Shown here in pieces: positions 1 to 7,050 of a stretch of DNA of 64,000 bases; position 1 is the stretch's first letter; every line of letters begins with the position of its first letter. The notes under the pieces were generated by a model that did no database searches, had not been told where the DNA came from, and worked only from the letters and a program-made list of their open reading frames with translations. Origin of the DNA: Christiangramia oceanisediminis (GTDB taxonomy: Bacteria; Bacteroidota; Bacteroidia; Flavobacteriales; Flavobacteriaceae); contig NZ_JANCNS010000003.1 of assembly GCF_022570735.2 (NCBI RefSeq), positions 248,001 to 312,000 on the forward strand. The letters run 5' to 3'. The position numbers and the translations under genes were made by a program.

Positions 1-2
1 AT

Positions 3-1442
3 TCGGTAACCAATATGCATGGAATCAGCATCACCCAGGCTTTAATTCCTGTGGTGGCCCTGATAGGCATGCTGGCCTTTAATGTTTTTGTTTTCGGTGA
101 TGATGCATTAAGCGGTTCCAACCAGTTCATTCTTTTGCTTGGAGGTGGGGTCGCTGCTATAGTTGGCTATTTCAACAAAGTGAAATTCGATGACATGATC
201 GATGAGGTAGCCCGGAATATCCAGAGTACGGCGGGTGCTATCCTCATATTATTAATGGTGGGAGCCCTGGCCGGGACATGGCTTATCAGCGGTATCATTC
301 CAACGATGATCTATTACGGACTTCAGATCCTGAATCCAACAATTTTCCTCGCTGCCTGTGTGATCATCTGTTCGGTGATATCACTGGCCACAGGAAGTAG
401 CTGGACCACTTCTGCAACCGTAGGTATCGCACTGATAGGGATTGCTGATGCGTTGGGAATTTCACTGGGAATGACGGCGGGAGCCATACTTTCCGGAGCC
501 TATTTTGGAGATAAGATGTCTCCCCTGAGTGATACAACTAACCTAGCGCCGGCTATGGCAGGGACTGACCTGTTTACTCACATCAGGTATATGGCCTTAA
601 CCACAGTGCCCACCATCACTATAACGTTGATCGTATTTATAATCATAGGTCTTAACCTGGACACGGCCGGAAATACCGACACTTCCAACATTCTTAATTC
701 GATAGAAGCCAGCTTTAACATCAGCCCCTGGTTATTCATAGTACCTATAATTGTAATCTTTTTGATCGTTAAAAAAACCTCTCCATTAATCGCTTTATTG
801 ATCGGAACTCTGCTTGGAGCAGTGGCTGCCTTGATCTTTCAGCCAGACGTGGTACTCGCAATCAGTGGTATGGATCAACTGAATTTTATCAGTGGCTATA
901 AAGGCATAATGAATGCCATCACGGTGGATACAGCCGTAGAAACCGATTCTGAAGCATTGAATGACCTGTTCGCTTCCAGTGGAATGGCTGGAATGCTTGG
1001 AACGATATGGCTCATTATATGCGCAATGGTTTTTGGAGGTATCATGGAAGCAATCGGAGCCCTGGCTCGAATCAGTCGATCATTATTGAATTTATTTCAC
1101 ACCACCTTCGGACTCTTTGCCAGTACGGTATTCAGCTGTTTAGCATTGAACGTGACTGCTTCAGACCAATACCTGGCTATCGTTGTTCCGGGAAAAATGT
1201 TCGCAAAAGCATATAAAGACAAGGGGCTTGCTCCTGAAAACCTGAGCCGAAGTCTTGAGGATTCGGGAACGGTAACTTCAGTATTGGTCCCATGGAATAC
1301 CTGTGGAGCTTATCACAGCGGCGTACTTGGAGTTCCGGTTCTATCCTACGCCGGCTACGCCTTCTTTAATTATCTGAGTCCGTTTATGACCTTGTTATTT
1401 GCCGCACTGGGTATCAAAATAAGGAAACTGGCCGGAAAATAA
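3..1442 (+). CDS. nhaC: NhaC-family Na+/H+ antiporter (5' end outside window)
   Basis: Polytopic inner-membrane protein exchanging external H+ for internal Na+. About 475 residues are visible from the ATG at 15, with roughly a dozen hydrophobic segments. The stretches 'SSWTTSATVGIALIGIA' and 'GAYFGDKMSPLSDTTNLAPA' are the conserved core of the NhaC family (ion transporter superfamily), and 'SGTVTSVLVPWNTCGAYHSG' is its C-terminal signature. The frame stays open leftward through codons at 3-14 to the window edge and only about eight residues precede the first membrane segment. The true start may therefore lie upstream, and the gene is treated as 5' partial. No hairpin terminator follows; a 204-bp AT-rich spacer leads to the peroxiredoxin gene. 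Family assignment is secure, ion specificity is inferred. Confidence 0.88.
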   Translation, partial: SVTNMHGISITQALIPVVALIGMLAFNVFVFGDDALSGSNQFILLLGGGVAAIVGYFNKVKFDDMIDEVARNIQSTAGAILILLMVGALAGTWLISGIIPTMIYYGLQILNPTIFLAACVIICSVISLATGSSWTTSATVGIALIGIADALGISLGMTAGAILSGAYFGDKMSPLSDTTNLAPAMAGTDLFTHIRYMALTTVPTITITLIVFIIIGLNLDTAGNTDTSNILNSIEASFNISPWLFIVPIIVIFLIVKKTSPLIALLIGTLLGAVAALIFQPDVVLAISGMDQLNFISGYKGIMNAITVDTAVETDSEALNDLFASSGMAGMLGTIWLIICAMVFGGIMEAIGALARISRSLLNLFHTTFGLFASTVFSCLALNVTASDQYLAIVVPGKMFAKAYKDKGLAPENLSRSLEDSGTVTSVLVPWNTCGAYHSGVLGVPVLSYAGYAFFNYLSPFMTLLFAALGIKIRKLAGK

Positions 1443-1592
1443 TTCCTTCATATTTCTCAATTCTGCAGTTAAATTTCTGATTATTTGACAATTATAGATA
1501 AGTCTTATTTCGATTTACGAAATCAATAGACAACACCTATCAAACAATAAAATTTAAAAATTTTCAGGGCTTTTCAGAATGCATGATCTGCC

Positions 1593-1600
1593 TAAATTTG
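1593..1600 (+). promoter_or_regulatory. Candidate -7 box of the peroxiredoxin gene
   Basis: The octamer TAAATTTG matches the Bacteroidota -7 consensus TAnnTTTG exactly and lies 46 bp before the peroxiredoxin ATG. Nineteen bases upstream there is only a partial -33 element (CTTT instead of TTTG). The call rests on sequence match and position alone. Confidence 0.4.
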
Positions 1601-1646
1601 CGGTCCAAGAAAAGAAGAAAAGTTTAATTTAAAATAACCTAATTAT

Positions 1647-2285
1647 ATGGCTTTAGTAGGAAAAAAATTTCCAAATCTTAGCGTAGATGCTATGAACGAA
1701 ATGGGAGATACTTTCAAGATCAACGTTTTGGAAGAGGCTCAGAAAAACAATAAAAAAGTATTGCTTTTCTGGTACCCAAAAGATTTCACCTTTGTTTGCC
1801 CCACTGAACTACATGCCTTCCAAAATGCTATGGAAGAATTTGAAAAGAGAAATGTAATGGTGATCGGAGCATCTTGCGATACTCCAGAAGTACACTTTGC
1901 ATGGTTGAACACTCCTAAAGATAACGGAGGAATCGAAGGCGTAACCTACCCGATCCTTGCAGATTCTAACCGTAACCTGAGTTCAAGACTGGACATCCTT
2001 GATATCATGAACGAAACCTACGACGAGGAAACCGGTGCTATAACTCTTGAAGGAGACAACGTAACTTACAGGGCTACCTACCTTATCGACGAGGAAGGAA
2101 CTGTATTCCATGAAGGGATCAACCACATGCCACTGGGAAGAAACGTGAACGAATTCCTAAGATTGATCGATGCATACACTCACGTACAGGAAAAAGGTGA
2201 GGTTTGCCCGGCAAACTGGGAAGAAGGTAAGGAAGCGATGAACGCTAACAGAGAAGGTGTTGCAAATTACCTTAGCCTTAACTAA
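1647..2285 (+). CDS. ahpC: Typical 2-Cys peroxiredoxin (AhpC/Prx1 type)
   Basis: Cytosolic thiol peroxidase that reduces H2O2, alkyl hydroperoxides and peroxynitrite. The peroxidatic Cys51 sits in 'FTFVCPTEL' and the resolving cysteine near residue 187 in 'GEVCPANW'. A C-terminal arm after it contains 'VANYLSLN' rather than a clear GGLG/YF sensitivity motif. The length of 212 residues is normal for the Prx1/AhpC subfamily. The next gene, 43 bp downstream, encodes a small thioredoxin-like protein that is the obvious candidate reductant, since no AhpF is present here. A TAnnTTTG box precedes the gene. Family assignment is secure; thioredoxin as the partner is inferred from adjacency. Confidence 0.95.
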   Translation: MALVGKKFPNLSVDAMNEMGDTFKINVLEEAQKNNKKVLLFWYPKDFTFVCPTELHAFQNAMEEFEKRNVMVIGASCDTPEVHFAWLNTPKDNGGIEGVTYPILADSNRNLSSRLDILDIMNETYDEETGAITLEGDNVTYRATYLIDEEGTVFHEGINHMPLGRNVNEFLRLIDAYTHVQEKGEVCPANWEEGKEAMNANREGVANYLSLN

Positions 2286-2327
2286 AAAAGGCCAATAGCT
2301 TAAATTAAGAATCTAAAAAAAATTGCT

Positions 2328-2642
2328 ATGATTAAGGAATTAGATCAGGATAACTTAAGCGAAGTAGTGAGCAACAACGAAACTGTTGTGGTACAGTATA
2401 TGGCGGGATGGTGCGGTAACTGCCGATTGATGAAGCCTAAGTTCAAGAAACTGGCTACTGAGCATGAAAATGCACAGTTCATCATGGTAGATGCCGAAAA
2501 ATTCCCTGAATCCAGAAAGCTGGCCAAGGTAGATAACCTTCCAACCTTCGCAACGTTCAAGAACGGAAGTTTTAAAAATCAGGTTCAAACCAACAAGTTT
2601 GACCAGTTAAAAAACTTAGTAGATGAAGTTACCAGTAATTAA
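2328..2642 (+). CDS. Thioredoxin-family protein with a WCGNC active site
   Basis: Single-domain thioredoxin fold of 104 residues. The redox motif is W28-C-G-N-C32, where Asn replaces the Pro of classical WCGPC thioredoxins. This change is expected to shift the redox potential and pKa of Cys29. The cis-proline is visible in 'DNLPTFATF'. There is no signal peptide, so the protein is cytosolic. It follows the peroxiredoxin by 43 bp and its last 20 bp overlap the start of the DUF6952 gene, so the three genes are probably co-transcribed and the last two translationally coupled. The likely role is reduction of the neighbouring peroxiredoxin or Tpx; this is inferred from context. Confidence 0.9.
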   Translation: MIKELDQDNLSEVVSNNETVVVQYMAGWCGNCRLMKPKFKKLATEHENAQFIMVDAEKFPESRKLAKVDNLPTFATFKNGSFKNQVQTNKFDQLKNLVDEVTSN

Positions 2643-2871
2643 ACATCTGCAGAAGAACAATGAGGTTGTGAAACTCGAGCATACCATAGAAGTGCTGGAG
2701 AGCTTCACCGAACATCGCTCGGTTACCGATGAGCAAATGGATGTGATAGGTGAATTGATCACCAACCTTTGCGGAGCTGTAGAAGTTCATAAATTGATAG
2801 AATCTGGAGTTCCTGAACGGGACGCTCCAAATAATTTCGCCAAAAAAGTGCTAGGTTCAATAGACCGGTAA
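2623..2871 (+). CDS. DUF6952-type small protein coupled to thioredoxin
   Basis: An 82-residue, mostly helical, charged protein with no signal or membrane segment. It resembles the DUF6952 family that accompanies peroxiredoxin and thioredoxin genes in Flavobacteriia; this recognition is from memory of the family. It has one cysteine, in 'ITNLCGAVEVHK', and no known catalytic motif. The ATG at 2623 lies inside the thioredoxin gene in another frame (20-bp overlap), which implies tight coupling of expression. A strong terminator follows at 2895. The function is unknown; a role in thiol redox balance is suggested only by the neighbours. Confidence 0.8.
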   Translation: MKLPVIKHLQKNNEVVKLEHTIEVLESFTEHRSVTDEQMDVIGELITNLCGAVEVHKLIESGVPERDAPNNFAKKVLGSIDR

Positions 2872-2894
2872 ACTTAAATGTCAAATGCATTGAG

Positions 2895-2928
2895 AAAGGC
2901 TGTTTTCATTGGAAAAACAGCCTTTTTT
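2895..2928 (+). terminator. Rho-independent terminator of the ahpC-trx-DUF6952 unit
   Basis: A perfect 12-bp stem (AAAGGCTGTTTT / AAAACAGCCTTT, arms 2895-2906 and 2914-2925) with a 7-nt loop, followed by a T run. It lies 24 bp after the DUF6952 stop. Confidence 0.9.
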
Positions 2929-2993
2929 GTTTTTATGATAATTTTAGTAATAACCAATTCACAATCTTCTAAATTTATCAATCTTATAATAAT

Positions 2994-3500
2994 ATGGTTA
3001 TGGCAAGAATTGAAATTGGTGATGAAAAGGTAACGACCTACGGTAGTCTCCCCTCCCTGGATGAAAAAGCACCACATTTTGAACTTCTTAAATCGGATCT
3101 ATCTATAGCGACCCTGGAAGATTTTAAAGGAGCCCGGGTAATAATGAACATTTTTCCCAGCATCGATACGAATGTGTGTGCCACCTCTGTTCGAAATTTC
3201 AATGAAAAGGCCACAGAACTTAAGAATGTGATCGTACTCTGTATCTCAAGGGATCTTCCTTTTGCTCAAAAACGCTTCCTGAAAGATAATAAGCTTGAAA
3301 ATGTGACCAATCTTTCCGATTTTAGAGAACGAAACTTTGGCAAGGATTACGGAGTTGAAATGATAGACGGGCCCATGGAAGGTCTTTTATCGCGTGCCGT
3401 TCTTGTTCTTAATGAAAACGGACATGTAATTCATTCCCAGCAGGTGCCAAGAATTGATGAGGAACCTGATTATCTCGCCGCACTGAAAACACTATTATGA
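2994..3500 (+). CDS. tpx: Thiol peroxidase Tpx, resolving cysteine absent
   Basis: Cytosolic Tpx-subfamily peroxiredoxin, 168 residues (166 if the second ATG at 3000 is used). The peroxidatic Cys62 is in 'DTNVCATSVRNFN' and the conserved 'VLCISRDLPFAQKRF' follows. In characterised Tpx proteins the residue after 'RF' is the resolving cysteine (E. coli Cys95); here codon 96 (3279-3281) is CTG, leucine. Cys83, in the position of E. coli Cys82, is the only other visible cysteine in this part. The enzyme should therefore work as a 1-Cys peroxidase or use another thiol. Its stop overlaps the start of the diacylglycerol kinase gene (ATGA). Subfamily is secure, the altered mechanism inferred. Confidence 0.92.
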   Translation: MVMARIEIGDEKVTTYGSLPSLDEKAPHFELLKSDLSIATLEDFKGARVIMNIFPSIDTNVCATSVRNFNEKATELKNVIVLCISRDLPFAQKRFLKDNKLENVTNLSDFRERNFGKDYGVEMIDGPMEGLLSRAVLVLNENGHVIHSQQVPRIDEEPDYLAALKTLL

Positions 3501-3865
3501 AAAACAGTTTCCTCGGAAAAAGAATCAGAGGAGGAGGGTATGCAATGAAGGGTGCATGGCTTTTGTTGAAACATGAGCCAAGCATACAGGTGCAATTCGT
3601 TATAGCTATCATGGTTTGCATCGCCGGATGGATCTTCGGCATCAGCCGGATGGAATGGATACTACAGTTTTTTGCAATAGGCCTGGTTATGTCGGCAGAA
3701 GGATTGAATACGGCAGTAGAAGCAATGGCCGATTTTGTTCATCCAGATTTCCACAGCAAGATAGGTCATATTAAGGATGTTGCTGCCGGCGCTGTGTTTT
3801 TTGCCGCGCTGATAGCTGTGATCATTGCCGGGTTCATCTACTACCCTTATATTTTCGGTAATTAA
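3497..3865 (+). CDS. dgkA: Diacylglycerol kinase family protein (DgkA)
   Basis: Integral membrane kinase of 122 residues with an N-terminal amphipathic region and three hydrophobic helices. The family signature is clear in 'AEGLNTAVEAMADF' (E-x-x-N-T/S-x-x-E-x-x-x-D), which carries the catalytic and metal-binding glutamates. It phosphorylates diacylglycerol or, in some lineages, undecaprenol, recycling lipids of envelope synthesis; substrate choice cannot be read from the sequence. The ATG overlaps the tpx stop by 4 bp, so the genes are coupled. The next gene is ftsK after a 163-bp spacer. Confidence 0.92.
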   Translation: MKNSFLGKRIRGGGYAMKGAWLLLKHEPSIQVQFVIAIMVCIAGWIFGISRMEWILQFFAIGLVMSAEGLNTAVEAMADFVHPDFHSKIGHIKDVAAGAVFFAALIAVIIAGFIYYPYIFGN

Positions 3866-3980
3866 AAAACTTAATTCAGCTCATTCCTGTTTTTTGATGG
3901 TTGAGGGAAATATGCTGTGTTTTCAAGCGTTTACCCAAGGAATAAGCAGGACTTTTCAAATTGAAGTTTTTTTTACTTAA

Positions 3981-4007
3981 TTTGACAAGGCCTAATTTGT
4001 ATTTTTG
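3981..4007 (+). promoter_or_regulatory. Candidate promoter of ftsK
   Basis: TTTG at 3981-3984 and an exact -7 box TATTTTTG at 4000-4007, separated by 15 bp (shorter than the usual ~19). Transcription would begin near 4014. This makes the in-frame TTG at 4005 untranslatable and supports the ATG at 4029 as the ftsK start. Confidence 0.4.
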
Positions 4008-4028
4008 CCGAAATCCTTGAACCTACAT

Positions 4029-6398
4029 ATGGCTAAAAAGAAAGCTAAAACCAGGAATACCAGTAAAAAAACCCGCAATTTATCTCTAAAGCTCAATCGC
4101 CAGCAGAAAGTGGTTTTTGGTAGTTTCCTGATGCTTTTTGGCCTGGCGCTAATCGTTGCCTTTATTTCCTTTCTTTTTAACTGGCAGGCAGATCAAAGTG
4201 TTCTAGGTGAATTCGCCAACCGGGAAGTTTCAGCAAAAAACTGGTTGAGCAAGTTCGGGGCCAGTGTGAGCGACTTCTTTATCTATAAAGGATTTGGCCT
4301 GGCATCCTTCTCTGTTGCCTTTCTTATTTTATTAAGCGGGGTCTACCTGTTCTTCGGTTTTAACAGCTCGAACCTTAGAAAATTCTGGTTTTGGGGAATC
4401 CTGGTAATGATCTGGCTATCTATATTTTTAGGCTTTTTTACCGGAACCTATTCCCTTTTAGGCGGAAGGGTAGGATTTGAAATGAACGATTTTCTGCAGG
4501 ATTATCTTGGATTCTTCGGAACCGTACTACTCCTTTTATTTCTACTGGTAACTTACCTGAGCATCCGGTTAAAGATCACTCCCGAGCTTGTTGGGGATTA
4601 TTTCAGATCAGGAAAAAAAGAACTGGAAAATGCATTTGATCAACCTAAACCTAAAGTTTCAGAAACCGATGAGGAACTGGACTGGAAAAAGGAAGTTGTA
4701 AAGGAACCCGAAACAGCAGAAGAAAAACCCGAAAAGATCGATCTTACCGAAAGTATTTCGAAAGAACCGGAAAAACCTGTGCAACCCGAAGTTCAATCCG
4801 GTCAGGAAGAAGATGTTTCTATGGAAGTTGAGGCGGCTCCAGAAGAAGAGGAAGAAGACAACCTTAGCCAGAAACTGGTCAAGGATTTTGGGGAATTCGA
4901 TCCAACTCTTGAACTTAAGAACTATAAATTCCCAACCATCGAGCTTCTTAAGGATTACGGAGGCGGGATCACCATCAACCAGGAGGAACTGGAAGAGAAC
5001 AAGAACCGCATCGTTGAAACCCTCAAAAACTACAAGATCGACATCGCCCAGATCAAGGCGACTGTTGGACCCACCGTAACTTTATATGAGATCGTTCCCG
5101 AAGCAGGGATCAGGATCTCCAAGATCAAGAACCTGGAAGATGATATTGCCCTTTCTCTATCTGCACTGGGAATTCGAATCATCGCTCCTATTCCAGGCCG
5201 CGGAACCATCGGGATCGAAGTACCGAATAAAAATGCCAGTATCGTTTCAATGCGATCAGTGATCGCGTCTCCGAAATTCCAGAATGCTGAAATGGAACTT
5301 CCCATGGCGCTGGGAAAAACAATTTCCAACGAAACTTTCGTGGTGGATCTGGCAAAAATGCCACACCTCTTAATGGCTGGTGCTACGGGTCAGGGTAAAT
5401 CGGTTGGATTGAACGCCATCCTAACCTCTCTCCTGTATTGCAAACATCCGGCAGAAGTTAAGTTTGTACTGGTAGACCCTAAAAAGGTGGAACTTACCCT
5501 GTTCAATAAAATTGAACGTCACTACCTGGCCAAACTTCCAGATACTGAGGAAGCGATCATAACCGATAATACCAAGGTGATCAACACCCTCAATTCGTTA
5601 TGTATTGAAATGGATAATCGTTACGAACTGCTTAAAAACGCCATGTGTCGTAACCTTAAAGAATATAATACCAAGTTCAAGGCCCGAAAACTAAACCCGA
5701 ACGACGGGCATAAGTTTTTACCTTATATCGTCCTGGTAGTAGATGAATTTGCCGATTTGATCATGACCGCAGGTAAGGAAGTGGAAACTCCTATCGCCAG
5801 GCTGGCACAGCTGGCAAGGGCAATTGGTATTCATTTGATCATCGCTACCCAAAGGCCATCGGTTAACGTAATTACCGGTATAATCAAGGCAAACTTCCCG
5901 GCACGAGTAGCATTTAGAGTAACCTCCAAGATCGATTCCAGGACCATCCTGGATAACCAGGGAGCCGATCAGTTAATTGGTCGTGGAGACATGCTGTTTA
6001 CTCAGGGAAATGAACTTAAGAGACTTCAGTGTGCATTTGTAGATACCCCTGAAGTGGATAAGATCACCGAGTTCATTGGTTCTCAAAAAGCCTACCCCGA
6101 TGCCCACCTGTTACCCGCTTATGAAAGTGAGGATAGTGGCACGGGAGTTGATATAGATGTGAGCGAAAGGGACAAGCTGTTCCGCGAAGCCGCCGAAGTG
6201 ATAGTAACCGCCCAGCAGGGATCGGCTTCCTTGCTTCAGCGTAAACTAAAACTCGGCTATAACCGTGCCGGAAGGATCATAGACCAGCTGGAAGCAGCAG
6301 GTGTGGTTGGCCCTTTTGAAGGCAGCAAGGCAAGACAGGTTTTAGTGACCGATCTCGCGGCACTGGATCAGCTTTTAAATGAAGAACCAAACAGTTAA
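4029..6398 (+). CDS. ftsK: DNA translocase FtsK
   Basis: Divisome-linked ATPase that pumps chromosomal DNA across the closing septum and promotes dimer resolution and decatenation. From the ATG at 4029 it has 789 residues: a basic N-terminus, four membrane helices within about residues 20-185, a short acidic Glu/Pro-rich linker, then the motor domain. Walker A 'GATGQGKS' lies near residue 450, Walker B 'VLVVDEFADLIM' near 570, and the DNA-orienting gamma winged helix ('LLQRKLKLGYNRAGRIID') is at the C-terminus. The linker is short compared with E. coli FtsK, as is usual in Bacteroidota. An in-frame TTG at 4005 lies inside the predicted -7 box and was rejected as start. lolA follows after 9 bp, so co-transcription is likely. 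Confidence 0.96.
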   Translation: MAKKKAKTRNTSKKTRNLSLKLNRQQKVVFGSFLMLFGLALIVAFISFLFNWQADQSVLGEFANREVSAKNWLSKFGASVSDFFIYKGFGLASFSVAFLILLSGVYLFFGFNSSNLRKFWFWGILVMIWLSIFLGFFTGTYSLLGGRVGFEMNDFLQDYLGFFGTVLLLLFLLVTYLSIRLKITPELVGDYFRSGKKELENAFDQPKPKVSETDEELDWKKEVVKEPETAEEKPEKIDLTESISKEPEKPVQPEVQSGQEEDVSMEVEAAPEEEEEDNLSQKLVKDFGEFDPTLELKNYKFPTIELLKDYGGGITINQEELEENKNRIVETLKNYKIDIAQIKATVGPTVTLYEIVPEAGIRISKIKNLEDDIALSLSALGIRIIAPIPGRGTIGIEVPNKNASIVSMRSVIASPKFQNAEMELPMALGKTISNETFVVDLAKMPHLLMAGATGQGKSVGLNAILTSLLYCKHPAEVKFVLVDPKKVELTLFNKIERHYLAKLPDTEEAIITDNTKVINTLNSLCIEMDNRYELLKNAMCRNLKEYNTKFKARKLNPNDGHKFLPYIVLVVDEFADLIMTAGKEVETPIARLAQLARAIGIHLIIATQRPSVNVITGIIKANFPARVAFRVTSKIDSRTILDNQGADQLIGRGDMLFTQGNELKRLQCAFVDTPEVDKITEFIGSQKAYPDAHLLPAYESEDSGTGVDIDVSERDKLFREAAEVIVTAQQGSASLLQRKLKLGYNRAGRIIDQLEAAGVVGPFEGSKARQVLVTDLAALDQLLNEEPNS

Positions 6399-6407
6399 AA
6401 AATCAAA

Positions 6408-7049
6408 ATGAAAAAATTAGTATTTATCCTTGTAGCGATCCTAACGCTAAATGTACAGGCCCAGAGTTCACAAAAAGCGGAACAACTGCTGAACGAAGTG
6501 TCTTCAAAAGTCCAGAATTATGACAATATGGTCATCGAATTCAAATACGCTCTTGAAAATACCGCCGAGAATGTACACCAGGAAGCAAGAGGTGACGTAA
6601 GCATTGACGGAGAGAAATATGTGCTGAACATGATGGGGACCACCCAGATGTTCGATGGAAAAAAGATCTATACGATAATCCCTGAAGATGAAGAGATCAA
6701 CATTTCCACCTATGTTGAAGAAGATGATAACAGCATCACGCCATCCAAGATGTTCAGCTTTTATGAAGACGGATATAATTACGAAATGGACATTGCCCAG
6801 AACGTGAAGGGACGTGAGATCCAGTACGTAAAATTAACTCCAAAAGACAGCAATGCTGATATCAAGAACATTCTGCTTGGAATAGACAAACAAACCAAGC
6901 ATATCTATAACCTTATCCAAACCCAGGATAACGGAACGAAAATCACTATTACGGTAAAAAGTTTTAAAACAAACCAGCCTCTGGCCAAAAACCTTTTTAC
7001 CTTTAATGAATCGCGATACAGCGACTATTATATCAACCGAATAGACTAA
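6408..7049 (+). CDS. lolA: Outer-membrane lipoprotein carrier LolA
   Basis: Periplasmic chaperone that carries lipoproteins from LolCDE to the outer membrane. It has 213 residues with a cleavable signal ('MKKLVFILVAILTLNVQAQ') and the LolA-like fold: an N-terminal helix ('QKAEQLLNEVSSKVQNY') followed by repeated beta strands such as 'GEKYVLNMMGTTQMFDGKKI'. It sits 9 bp after ftsK and 1 bp before the Lpt permease gene, a compact envelope operon. The length and architecture match Bacteroidota LolA proteins; LolB is generally missing in this phylum. Confidence 0.9.
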   Translation: MKKLVFILVAILTLNVQAQSSQKAEQLLNEVSSKVQNYDNMVIEFKYALENTAENVHQEARGDVSIDGEKYVLNMMGTTQMFDGKKIYTIIPEDEEINISTYVEEDDNSITPSKMFSFYEDGYNYEMDIAQNVKGREIQYVKLTPKDSNADIKNILLGIDKQTKHIYNLIQTQDNGTKITITVKSFKTNQPLAKNLFTFNESRYSDYYINRID

Positions 7050-7050
7050 A

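Noticed and set aside
4005-4028. TTG start of ftsK eight codons upstream of the ATG
   Set aside because: The TTG is part of an exact TAnnTTTG -7 box, so it would not be transcribed.
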